Position numbers and translations under genes: made by a program. The notes beneath the pieces were generated by a model that was not told the origin of the DNA, made no database searches, and saw only the letters and a program-made list of their open reading frames with translations. This document shows positions 15,335 through 23,785 of a stretch of DNA of 40,266 nucleotides, one piece after another (position 1 is the first letter of the stretch; each line of letters opens with the position of its first letter). This DNA comes from an uncultured Ruminococcus sp. (GTDB lineage Bacteria; Bacillota; Clostridia; Oscillospirales; Acutalibacteraceae): assembly GCA_902786345.1 (NCBI GenBank), contig CADACB010000034.1, positions 1 to 40,266 on the forward strand. The letters run 5' to 3'.

Positions 15335-17290
15335 ATGGACAAATTTAAACTTGTATCTGATTACCGACCTACAGGCGATCAACCTCAGGCAATAGATACT
15401 CTTGTGAAAAGTATAAAATCAGGCAATAAAGAACAGACGCTTCTTGGTGTTACAGGTTCAGGAAAAACATTTACAATGGCTAATATAATAGAGCGTCTTA
15501 ATCGGCCAACTCTTGTGCTTGCACACAATAAAACTCTTGCAGCACAGTTGTGTTCGGAGTTTAAGGAATTTTTCCCCGAGAATGCTGTTGAATATTTTGT
15601 TTCATACTATGATTATTATCAGCCGGAAGCATACGTCCCCACAACAGACACCTATATTGAAAAAGACAGCTCAATAAATGATGAAATAGATAAGCTCAGA
15701 CATTCGGCTACACTTGCTTTATCCGAGCGTCGGGATGTTATAATTGTATCGAGTGTATCCTGTATTTATTCTCTGGGCAACCCGATAGATTACCGTACAA
15801 TGGTGATTTCACTTCGTCCGGGGATGGAAAAGTCCCGTGATGAGCTTCTTGCAAAGCTGGTTGAACTGCAATATGAAAGAAATGATATAGATTTCACAAG
15901 AAATAAGTTCAGGGTTCGGGGTGATGTTGTTGAGATTTTTCCTGCCGCTTCATCGGATACAGTAATTCGGGTTGAGTTTTTCGGTGATGAAATTGACAGA
16001 ATAACAGAGGTCAATCCTCTTACCGGAGAGATAAAGGGAACTGTAAGACACGCCGCAATATATCCTGCTTCACATTACATTGTCCCAAGAGATAAGATGG
16101 AATCTGCAATAAAAACAATTGAAGCTGAGCTTGAGGAAAGAATAAAATTTTTTAATGACAGAGGAAAGCTTCTTGAGGCGGAAAGAATTTCTCAGAGAAC
16201 AAAATATGATATTGAAATGCTCAGAGAAATCGGATTCTGTACAGGCATTGAAAACTATTCGCGTGTCTTATCGGGACGAGCACCCGGATCATCTCCATAT
16301 ACGCTTCTTGATTATTTTCCGAAGGATTTTCTTTTGTTTGTGGATGAATCGCACGTAACGCTTCCGCAGGTCAGAGGTATGTATGGCGGTGACAGAGGAC
16401 GAAAGGAAAATCTTGTTGAATACGGTTTTCGTCTGCCTTCGGCATATGACAACAGACCTTTGAACTTTGATGAATTCTATGAAAGAATAAATCAGGCTGT
16501 ATTTGTGAGTGCCACCCCCGGAGATCTTGAAAAAGAAAAGAGTGAGGTTATAGCTGAGCAGGTGATAAGACCTACAGGACTTCTTGATCCGGAAATCAGT
16601 GTAAGACCGATAGATGGGCAGATGGATGATCTCATATCTGAAATCAATATACGTTCATCAAAAAACCAGCGTGTACTTGTTACTACTCTGACAAAGAAAA
16701 TGGCAGAGGATCTCACAGAATACTTCACCACAGTAGGAATAAAGGTTCGCTATATGCACCATGATATAGATACAGTTGAACGTATGGAAATAATACGGGA
16801 TTTGAGACTTGGAGAATTTGACGTGCTTGTTGGTATCAACCTGCTCAGAGAAGGACTTGATATACCTGAGGTATCGCTTGTTGCTATACTTGATGCAGAC
16901 AAGGAAGGCTTCCTGAGAAGTGAACGTTCTCTTATCCAGACGATAGGCAGAGCTGCAAGAAATGCCGAGGGTAAGGTTATAATGTATGCCGATGTGGTAA
17001 CGGATTCTATGGAAAAAGCTATTGAAGAGACCGAACGCAGAAGGGCAATACAACAAAAGTATAATGAAATAAATAACATTATACCTAAGACTATTGTCAA
17101 GAAGGTCAGTGATATTATTGAGATCTCTACTCATAGCGAGGATGATAAAAAGCCGAAGAAGAAGCTTTCAAAGGCAGAAAGAGAAAAAATGATAGAACAG
17201 CTTACAAAGGAAATGAAGGCTGCTGCAAAGCTTCTTGAATTTGAGCACGCAGCATATCTCCGTGACAAAATAAAAGAACTTAAAGGCTGA
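15335..17290 (+). CDS. uvrB: Excinuclease ABC subunit B
   Basis: The 651-aa DNA-damage-loading helicase of nucleotide excision repair. It shows Walker A GVTGSGKT (residues 38-45), the beta-hairpin region [18 protein letters not shown] (Walker B-type), the helicase segments [14 protein letters not shown] and QTIGRAARN, and a C-terminal UVR domain (about 613-650) that contacts UvrC/UvrA. Length matches the family. The longest frame begins at 15305, but GGGAGG is placed correctly for the ATG at 15335, which gives the usual N-terminus. No uvrA or uvrC is in the window and no SOS box was recognised upstream. Confidence 0.97.
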   Translation: MDKFKLVSDYRPTGDQPQAIDTLVKSIKSGNKEQTLLGVTGSGKTFTMANIIERLNRPTLVLAHNKTLAAQLCSEFKEFFPENAVEYFVSYYDYYQPEAYVPTTDTYIEKDSSINDEIDKLRHSATLALSERRDVIIVSSVSCIYSLGNPIDYRTMVISLRPGMEKSRDELLAKLVELQYERNDIDFTRNKFRVRGDVVEIFPAASSDTVIRVEFFGDEIDRITEVNPLTGEIKGTVRHAAIYPASHYIVPRDKMESAIKTIEAELEERIKFFNDRGKLLEAERISQRTKYDIEMLREIGFCTGIENYSRVLSGRAPGSSPYTLLDYFPKDFLLFVDESHVTLPQVRGMYGGDRGRKENLVEYGFRLPSAYDNRPLNFDEFYERINQAVFVSATPGDLEKEKSEVIAEQVIRPTGLLDPEISVRPIDGQMDDLISEINIRSSKNQRVLVTTLTKKMAEDLTEYFTTVGIKVRYMHHDIDTVERMEIIRDLRLGEFDVLVGINLLREGLDIPEVSLVAILDADKEGFLRSERSLIQTIGRAARNAEGKVIMYADVVTDSMEKAIEETERRRAIQQKYNEINNIIPKTIVKKVSDIIEISTHSEDDKKPKKKLSKAEREKMIEQLTKEMKAAAKLLEFEHAAYLRDKIKELKG

Positions 17291-17340
17291 CGGATAAAAG
17301 TTTGTATTTTATGTTGTTCCGATGAGCATATATTATTGTA

Positions 17341-17700
17341 AATAATTATGAAATATTTGCGTGTCAATTTTCCGTTCACACATAAATCATTCCGAAAGCA
17401 CTCGGTAAGGCGCGTGTGGAAGCGAGAACCGCGATCAGCATATGTTTTGTTTAGATAAACAAAGTGAGCGTTAGTGAACGTGGTCGCGAATATGGGAGCG
17501 GCAGCTTGCCGTGAGTCGTTCGTGTACAATAATTATGAGAGATTATCTGTGATTAACTGTTTGTTACACATCACCCCTTCCGAAAGCACGCCGTAAGGCG
17601 CGTGTGGAAGGGAGAACCGCGATCAGCATATGTTTTGTTTAGATAAACAAAGTGAGCATAAGCGAACGTGGTCGCGAATATGGGAGCGGCAGCTTGCCGC
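17341..17700. repeat. Diverged tandem duplication of a ~188-bp structured element
   Basis: Two copies about 188 bp apart. Each starts with AATAATTATGA (17341 and 17528), passes through a diverged stretch, then a closely matching 123-bp block (17390-17512 and 17578-17700). In the block: a hairpin with CACxCxGTAAGGCGCGTG, then CGCGATCAGCATATG, a perfect TTTGTTTA-GA-TAAACAAA hairpin, GTCGCGAATATGGG, and a GCGGCA-GCT-TGCCGC hairpin. CGCGA and TCGCG can pair to close the central part. Between uvrB and the next gene, nothing else was found. A partial third copy is at 35101-35195. Confidence 0.9.
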
Positions 17701-17715
17701 AGAGGTCATAAGGGG

Positions 17716-18564
17716 TTGACAAAATGGAAAAAATATCGGATAATACAGACTTGGAAATTAATTGATATTACAGGTCTTGATATGATACGCAGTGAAGATG
17801 ACAGCGTTGTTAATATTACGGGCTTGGAAATGATAATTTCTGATGATAGTGTCAACATTACCGGCCTTGACAGTATAAGACAGATATTTCAAACAGATAT
17901 GCCTGCTGTTTCCGAATTTGCGGTTGAGTTGCTGCGCCTTGTAGGCAATGCAAAAGAGCTTGATACGGAGCTTAAGCTTTTTGGAGCTGAAATACACAAA
18001 TATGAATTTAAGCCTATAGCAGCTATTTCAGATGTAAGAGCTTTTGAAAACAGACATAATATTAAGCTTCCAAGAGCTTATGTTGAATTTCTTACACAGG
18101 TCGGAAATGGCGGAGCAGGTCCTGATAACGGGCTGTATTCGCTTGAAGAACTTGAGTTTCATAATTTCTATGTACATTCGGGAAGGACTGTACACTATTC
18201 CGCTGTAAAGGAAGAGCCTGATTATTATACATTGCCATATAAGATTGATGATAAGCCTGTTATTTTGAACTCTTACCTGACAGAAGAAAAGTGGAATATA
18301 GAATGTGCTCAGCTCGATGCGCTGAGATATGCTGAAAAGAATAATGAATATATCGAAAAACGTCAGGAAATTTATAATGGTGCAATAAAAATACTGGATT
18401 CTTATGACAATTGTAATGTAATGCTTATATGCGATGGAGATATGTGCGGTGAGATTGCTGAGATGTCTGATGACTTAAATGTGCCGCACTATATAGGAAA
18501 AGGCTTTGAAGAATGGCTGCTTGATTACTTCAAGGATGTAATCAGAAAATTCAGCCGCAAATGA
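17716..18564 (+). CDS. SUKH (SMI1/KNR4)-domain protein with N-terminal ITGLD repeats
   Basis: About 282 aa from TTG 17716. The middle (about residues 90-150) has the SMI1/KNR4 signature: RAFENRHNIKLPRAYVEFL, then VGNGGAGPDNGLYSLEEL. SUKH proteins include many immunity proteins of polymorphic toxin systems, but standalone copies of unknown role are common. Before the domain are three short repeats (ITGLDMIRSEDDS, ITGLEMIISDDS, ITGLDSIRQ). The start is uncertain: the frame opens at GTG 17668 inside the repeat element, while the best ribosome site (AAGGGG, 17710-17715) serves an ATG at 17724 in another frame that stops after 13 codons. Deleting one A from the A6 run at 17728-17733 would join that ATG to this frame. 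The stop overlaps ATG 18561 of the topoisomerase gene. Confidence 0.75.
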   Translation: MTKWKKYRIIQTWKLIDITGLDMIRSEDDSVVNITGLEMIISDDSVNITGLDSIRQIFQTDMPAVSEFAVELLRLVGNAKELDTELKLFGAEIHKYEFKPIAAISDVRAFENRHNIKLPRAYVEFLTQVGNGGAGPDNGLYSLEELEFHNFYVHSGRTVHYSAVKEEPDYYTLPYKIDDKPVILNSYLTEEKWNIECAQLDALRYAEKNNEYIEKRQEIYNGAIKILDSYDNCNVMLICDGDMCGEIAEMSDDLNVPHYIGKGFEEWLLDYFKDVIRKFSRK

Positions 18565-18578
18565 AAAGGGGAAGAAAA

Positions 18579-20564
18579 TTGGCAAAGAAACAGACTCAGA
18601 CCTATGGCAATGAAAGTATAACCTCACTTAAGGGTGCAGACAGGGTTCGTAAACGTCCGGCTGTAATTTTCGGCTCTGACGGAATTGAAGGCTGCCAGCA
18701 CTCTGTGTTTGAGATTCTTTCAAACTCTATTGATGAAGCAAGAGAAGGATACGGAAGAGAAATAATTGTCACTAAATATGAAGATAATTCCATAGAGATA
18801 GAAGATTTTGGAAGAGGAATTCCGGTTGATTATAATAAAAACGAAGAACGCTACAACTGGGAACTTGTATTTTGTGAATTGTATGCAGGCGGAAAATACA
18901 ATAACAGTGAAGCGGAAAGCTATGAATTTTCACTCGGACTAAACGGTCTAGGACTTTGCTCAACGCAGTATTCCTCTGAATATATGGACGTTGATATTCG
19001 CCGTGACGGAACACGCTTTACGCTGCATTTTGAAAAGGGAGAGAATATAGGCGGGCTTAAGCGTGAGCAATATACAGGCAAAAAAACAGGAACAAAGATT
19101 CACTGGAAACCCGATCTTGAAGTATTTACAGATATTAATATTTCAGATGAATATTTTATAGATACCATCAAGCGACAGGCTGTTGTCAATGCAGGAATAA
19201 ATTTTATATTCCGCTCTCAGAAAGACGGCAAGTTTGAAACACAGGAATTTAAATATGAAAACGGTATTGCAGATCATGTTAAGGAGCTTGTCGGTGATGA
19301 TGCGATTTCTCAGGTACAGCTCTGGCAAACCGAAAGAATGGTCAGCGACCGTGACGATAAGCCGGAATATAAAACCAAGATAAATATTGCACTTGCTTTT
19401 TCCAACAAGGTAAGCACCTCTGAATATTATCACAATTCAAGCTGGCTGGAATATGGCGGAGCACCTGAAAAGGCAGTAAAGAATGCTTTTGTTTATTCAA
19501 TTGACTCATATTTAAAGCAGAATGGTAAGTATAACAAGAATGAAAATAAAATAAATTTTGATGATGTTAAGGATTGTCTTGTTATAGTCATATCTTCATT
19601 TTCAAGTGTTACTTCATATGAAAACCAGACAAAAAAGGCTATTACCAATAAAGGCATACAGGATGCTATGACAGAATATATGCGTCATCAGCTTGAGGTA
19701 TATTTTATAGAAAACAAGCTGGATGCTGAGAAAATTGCTTCACAGGTGCTCATAAATAAAAGAAGCCGTGAGAGTGCAGAAAAAACAAGATTGAATATAA
19801 AGAAAACACTTGCCGGAAATATGGATATGACAGGCAGAGTTGCAAAGTTTGTGGACTGCCGAAGTAAGGATAAATCGGAAAGAGAACTTTTTATCGTTGA
19901 GGGTGATTCGGCACTTGGCGCTTGTAAGCAGGCAAGAAATCCTGATTTTCAGGCTATAATACCAATCAGGGGAAAGATTCTTAACTGTCTAAAGGCAGAC
20001 TATGATAAAATTTTTAAGAGCGAGATAATAACCGATCTTTTAAAAGTGCTTGGATGTGGAGTTGAGGTAAAATCAAAGGCAAATAAAGATCTTGCTTCAT
20101 TTGACCTTGATCTTCTCAGATGGAATAAAGTTATATTTTGTACAGATGCCGATGTTGACGGTTTTCATATAAGAACACTTCTGCTTACAATGATATACAG
20201 ACTTGCCCCCACTCTTATCAGAGAGGGAAAGGTATTTATAGCAGAATCTCCTCTTTATGAGATAAATACCAAGGATAAGGTATATTTTGCTTATACAGAA
20301 GCGGAAAAGGAACAATTCATAAATGAGATAGGCGACAAAAAATTTACTATTCAGCGATCAAAAGGACTTGGTGAAAATGAGCCTGAGATGATGAGTCTGA
20401 CAACGATGAATCCGGCAACACGAAGACTTATCAAGATAATGCCGGATGAAGCAGCAAAAACCTCAGAAATGTTTGACGTTCTTCTTGGAGATAATCTGAG
20501 TGTAAGAAGAGATTATATAATAGAAAACGGATATAAATATATTGATGATCTTGATGTTTCATAA
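18579..20564 (+). CDS. parE: Type II topoisomerase subunit B (ParE/GyrB-like)
   Basis: ATPase/TOPRIM subunit of a type IIA topoisomerase, about 661 aa (short like ParE). GHKL ATPase: FEILSNSIDEARE and DFGRGIPVD; ATP-lid region LNGLGLCSTQYSS. TOPRIM: LFIVEGDSALGACKQ, IPIRGKILN and CTDADVDGFHIRTLL. Several motif positions differ from standard GyrB/ParE (for instance LSNSIDE for VDNSIDE, GDSALGACKQ for GDSAGGSAKQ), marking a divergent clade. An ATG at 18561 overlaps the upstream stop, but AGGGGAAG sits before TTG 18579, which gives the more usual MAKKQ-type start. It pairs with the subunit A gene 92 bases on. Topo IV or gyrase cannot be decided here. Confidence 0.88.
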   Translation: MAKKQTQTYGNESITSLKGADRVRKRPAVIFGSDGIEGCQHSVFEILSNSIDEAREGYGREIIVTKYEDNSIEIEDFGRGIPVDYNKNEERYNWELVFCELYAGGKYNNSEAESYEFSLGLNGLGLCSTQYSSEYMDVDIRRDGTRFTLHFEKGENIGGLKREQYTGKKTGTKIHWKPDLEVFTDINISDEYFIDTIKRQAVVNAGINFIFRSQKDGKFETQEFKYENGIADHVKELVGDDAISQVQLWQTERMVSDRDDKPEYKTKINIALAFSNKVSTSEYYHNSSWLEYGGAPEKAVKNAFVYSIDSYLKQNGKYNKNENKINFDDVKDCLVIVISSFSSVTSYENQTKKAITNKGIQDAMTEYMRHQLEVYFIENKLDAEKIASQVLINKRSRESAEKTRLNIKKTLAGNMDMTGRVAKFVDCRSKDKSERELFIVEGDSALGACKQARNPDFQAIIPIRGKILNCLKADYDKIFKSEIITDLLKVLGCGVEVKSKANKDLASFDLDLLRWNKVIFCTDADVDGFHIRTLLLTMIYRLAPTLIREGKVFIAESPLYEINTKDKVYFAYTEAEKEQFINEIGDKKFTIQRSKGLGENEPEMMSLTTMNPATRRLIKIMPDEAAKTSEMFDVLLGDNLSVRRDYIIENGYKYIDDLDVS

Positions 20565-20656
20565 ATCATCACAAAAATCAGTTTTAAATCCGAAAATGCA
20601 GATAGTGCGATGTTTTATATATTGATATGTTTGAATGAAAACAGGAGAAGGAAATT

Positions 20657-22894
20657 ATGGCAAGAAAAAAGAAAAACAGCAACAACAGTTCATTGCCAAA
20701 GCTGCAGGGATATATTGCAGGTGCAGGCGAGATAGTCGAGGAAAAGATCGCGTCTACGCTTCAGGAAAATTTTATGCCCTATGCAATGAGCATAATACTA
20801 AGCAGAGCAATTCCCCAGATAGACGGCTTCAAGCCCTCCCACAGAAAGCTTCTTTATACTATGTATAAAATGGGGCTTCTTGGTCCTACACGTACAAAGT
20901 CTGCTAACATTGTCGGACAAACAATGAAGCTTAACCCTCACGGCGATGCTGCTATTTATGATACAATGGTTCGTCTTAGCAGAGGTTATGAGGCACTGCT
21001 TCATCCTTTTGTGGATTCAAAGGGCAATTTCGGAAAATTTTACAGTCGTGATATGGCTTGGGCGGCTTCAAGATATACTGAAGCAAAACTGGATTCTATC
21101 TGTAATGAGCTGTTTAACGATATTGATAAGGATACTGTTGACTTTGTCGATAACTACGATAATACATTAAAAGAGCCGACTCTGTTGCCTGCTGCATTTC
21201 CGTCCGTACTTGTAAATGCAAATACCGGTATAGCAGTCGGAATGGCAAGTTCAATTTGTTCCTTTAATCTTGAAGAGGTATGCCGCACAACAATAGGCTT
21301 ACTTAAAGATCCCGACTTTGATATTATGTCAACGCTTATTGCACCTGACTTTACGGGCGGTGCACAGATCGTATATGACAGACAAGTGATGGAAAATGTG
21401 TATAAAACCGGCAGAGGAAGCATTAAACTCAGGGGAAGATACACATATGATAAATATGCAAATTGCATAGATATTTTAAGCATACCACAGACAACTACAT
21501 CAGAAGCGGTTATTGAAAAGGTAATTGATCTTGTTAAACAAGGGAAAATTCGTGAGATTTCAGATATACGTGATGAAACCGGTATAGACGGTCTGAAAAT
21601 TACGATCGACCTTAAAAGGGGAACAGACGCTGATAAGCTTATGCAAAAGCTTTATAAAATGACGCCGCTTGAGGATAGCTTTTCCTGCAATTTCAATGTT
21701 CTTATTGCAGGTACTCCCAGAGTTCTTGGCGTTCGTGAGCTTCTTAATGAGTGGTCCGCATTCAGGATAGAGTGTGTCAAACGAAGGACCTATTTTGATC
21801 TTCACAAAAAGCAGGACAGACTGCATCTTCTCAGAGGACTTGAAAAAATTCTGCTTGATATAGACAAGGCAATAAAAATCATAAGAAACACAGAAGAAGA
21901 AAGTATGGTAGTGCCAAATCTTATGACGGGCTTTGATATTGATCAGATACAGGCAGAATATGTTGCAGAGATAAAGCTTCGTCACCTTAACCGGGAATAT
22001 ATATTAAAGCATACCAATGATATTTCTCAGCTTGAAAATGATATTGCCGAGCTTGAATCAATACTTGGCAGCAATACAAAAATCAAGAAAATTATCATTA
22101 AAGAGCTTGAAGCAATAATAAAAAAATATGCACAGCCCAGAAGAAGTATGATAATCTATGCAGATGATATAGCAGATGATGAAGTTGAGGAAGAAGTGCC
22201 GGATTATGCAGTAAATCTGTTCTTTACTAAGGATGGTTACTTCAAAAAAATAACTCCCCTTTCTCTCAGAATGAGCGGCGAACACAAGCTGAAAGAGGGA
22301 GATGTGATAACAGAGCATTTTGAAACAACGAATAATACTGATCTGATTTTCTTCACAGACAAGCATCAGGCTTATAAAGCCAAGGCACCTCAGTTTGCCG
22401 ATACCAAAACAAGTGTTCTTGGAGATTATATCCCGTCACGACTTGGTTTTGATGAGGACGAAAATGCAATTTATATGATTCCGACAAAGGACTATAAAGG
22501 AAATGTCTTCTTCTTTTTTGAAAGTGGTAAGGCAGCAAAAATTTCGCTTGAAGCTTATGCAACCAAAACAAACCGAAAGAAGCTTATGGGAGCATACTCT
22601 GATAAAGACAAGCTTGCAGCTGTTCTTTTTGTCGATAATGATGAAAGCGAGATAATGGTACGATCCTCGTCCGGAAGAATACTTATTTTTAAAGCGTCAG
22701 ATCTTACTGCCAAGGCATCAAGATCAAGTCAGGGTGTGGCTCTTATAAGGCTGAAAAAAGGACATCGTATAATTTCAGCTGTGGTTTATCAGGAAGGTAT
22801 GCTTTCTGATCCTGAGCGTTACAGAGCAAAGAATCTGCCGTCAGCGGGTCAACTTCCCCGTACAAATGAGAATGGTGAACAAATAACTTTTTAA
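20657..22894 (+). CDS. parC: Type II topoisomerase subunit A (ParC/GyrA-like)
   Basis: Breakage-reunion subunit, 745 aa. The catalytic tyrosine is Y140 in AASRYTEAKL, and NPHGDAAIYDTMVRL (93-107) matches the QRDR helix of GyrA/ParC, but with A98 at the position equal to E. coli GyrA Ser83 (Asp87 is kept as D102). The C-terminal part (about 505-720) forms the repeated beta blades (LFFTKDGYFKKI, LFVDNDESEIMVRSSSGRIL) of a small pinwheel. No GyrA box (QRRGGKG) is seen, which favours a ParC-type decatenase. It has AGGAGAAGG before the ATG and is co-directional with subunit B. Confidence 0.9.
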   Translation: MARKKKNSNNSSLPKLQGYIAGAGEIVEEKIASTLQENFMPYAMSIILSRAIPQIDGFKPSHRKLLYTMYKMGLLGPTRTKSANIVGQTMKLNPHGDAAIYDTMVRLSRGYEALLHPFVDSKGNFGKFYSRDMAWAASRYTEAKLDSICNELFNDIDKDTVDFVDNYDNTLKEPTLLPAAFPSVLVNANTGIAVGMASSICSFNLEEVCRTTIGLLKDPDFDIMSTLIAPDFTGGAQIVYDRQVMENVYKTGRGSIKLRGRYTYDKYANCIDILSIPQTTTSEAVIEKVIDLVKQGKIREISDIRDETGIDGLKITIDLKRGTDADKLMQKLYKMTPLEDSFSCNFNVLIAGTPRVLGVRELLNEWSAFRIECVKRRTYFDLHKKQDRLHLLRGLEKILLDIDKAIKIIRNTEEESMVVPNLMTGFDIDQIQAEYVAEIKLRHLNREYILKHTNDISQLENDIAELESILGSNTKIKKIIIKELEAIIKKYAQPRRSMIIYADDIADDEVEEEVPDYAVNLFFTKDGYFKKITPLSLRMSGEHKLKEGDVITEHFETTNNTDLIFFTDKHQAYKAKAPQFADTKTSVLGDYIPSRLGFDEDENAIYMIPTKDYKGNVFFFFESGKAAKISLEAYATKTNRKKLMGAYSDKDKLAAVLFVDNDESEIMVRSSSGRILIFKASDLTAKASRSSQGVALIRLKKGHRIISAVVYQEGMLSDPERYRAKNLPSAGQLPRTNENGEQITF

Positions 22895-22950
22895 GTATTG
22901 AAAAAATGAAAAAAATTTGTAAGTGTTGTAGTTTTATTGAAATAAAGCAC

Positions 22951-22979
22951 TTGATTTTGCTGTAATAATATGATATTAT
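22951..22979 (+). promoter_or_regulatory. Promoter of secG
   Basis: TTGATT (22951-22956), 17 bases, TATTAT (22974-22979), about 50 bases before the secG ATG. Confidence 0.65.
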
Positions 22980-23028
22980 AGATAAGTATTGTTGATCAAT
23001 CAGTTACTTTTTTAGGAGGATTTAAAAT

Positions 23029-23610
23029 ATGGGAATTTGGGAAATTGTTATAGGAGCGTTTGTACTTTTAATGTCAGTGATAATGATTATAGTTATCATT
23101 CTTCAGGAAGGTCACGATGCAGGTCTGGGAACAATAACCGGCGGTGCGGATTCCTTTATGCAGAGGGGTAAGGCTAAAACTGCCGATGCAATGTTTGCAA
23201 GAATTACAAAATATTGTGCTGTCATATTCTTCATTCTCATAGTTCTCTTGAATGCACTTTCATTTTTTGGGTGGACAGGTAAGTCAGATGATACAAAGAA
23301 TAATGCTGTATCACAGACATCTGATGTGGTATCCTCTGCTGAAGGTGAATCTTCAACCGAGTCAACTGAAAGCGGAGATGAATCAAAAACATCTTCAGAA
23401 GCATCAGAGAGTAAATCAGAATCAAGTGCTGCCGAGTCGGCAGCAGAAAGCAGCGTTGAATCAGGTGCGGCTGAATCAACAACAGAAAGCAGTGTTGAGT
23501 CAAGTACGGTTGAATCAACAACAGAAAGCAGTGTTGAGTCAAGTACGGTTGAATCAACAACAGAAAGCAGTGTTGAGTCAAGTACGGCTGAAGATTCATC
23601 AGCAGCGTAA
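23029..23610 (+). CDS. secG: SecG with a long repetitive C-terminal tail
   Basis: The first 83 residues are an ordinary SecG, the small translocon subunit that assists SecYEG export: a membrane helix at about 5-25, the loop LQEGHDAGLGTITGGADSFM, and a second helix at about 60-80. The usual length is about 75-80 residues; this protein has 193. The extra 110 residues are Ser/Glu/Thr-rich and end in three near-identical 13-residue repeats (VESTTESSVESST) encoded by 39-bp DNA repeats. If topology follows E. coli SecG (both ends outside), the tail is extracytoplasmic. AGGAGG precedes the ATG. A terminator follows 120 bases downstream. Confidence 0.92.
   Translation: MGIWEIVIGAFVLLMSVIMIIVIILQEGHDAGLGTITGGADSFMQRGKAKTADAMFARITKYCAVIFFILIVLLNALSFFGWTGKSDDTKNNAVSQTSDVVSSAEGESSTESTESGDESKTSSEASESKSESSAAESAAESSVESGAAESTTESSVESSTVESTTESSVESSTVESTTESSVESSTAEDSSAA
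23470..23586. repeat. Three tandem 39-bp repeats in the secG tail
   Basis: Units 23470-23508, 23509-23547 and 23548-23586 are nearly identical (GTTGAATCAACAACAGAAAG plus GTTGAGTCAAGTACG). Unit 1 differs at its second base. They are in frame (13 codons), so copy-number change would keep the frame open. Confidence 0.95.
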
Positions 23611-23733
23611 CGCCTGATTGTCATTTCAGAAACAGAAAACATAAATTGATGCACCTTCTGTGTATGAAAGATAAAATTGCAGATTCACAATAAAACCGCT
23701 GTGTAAATTACGGCAATCATAAATAATTTCCGG

Positions 23734-23770
23734 AGCATCTTCAATGACAACATTGAGGGTGCTTTGTTTT
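23734..23770 (+). terminator. Terminator after secG
   Basis: A 13-bp stem with two G-U pairs (23734-23746 with 23751-23763), a 4-base loop, and a TTGTTTTT tract after it. It ends 15 bases before the cca start, so cca may depend on read-through. Confidence 0.8.
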
Positions 23771-23785
23771 TAAGGCGGCTATGAT

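Noticed and set aside
23112-23654. Minus-strand frame of 180 codons opposite secG
   Set aside because: It is a mirror of the Ser/Glu-coding repeats; the plus-strand frame has a clear SecG N-terminus and a ribosome site.
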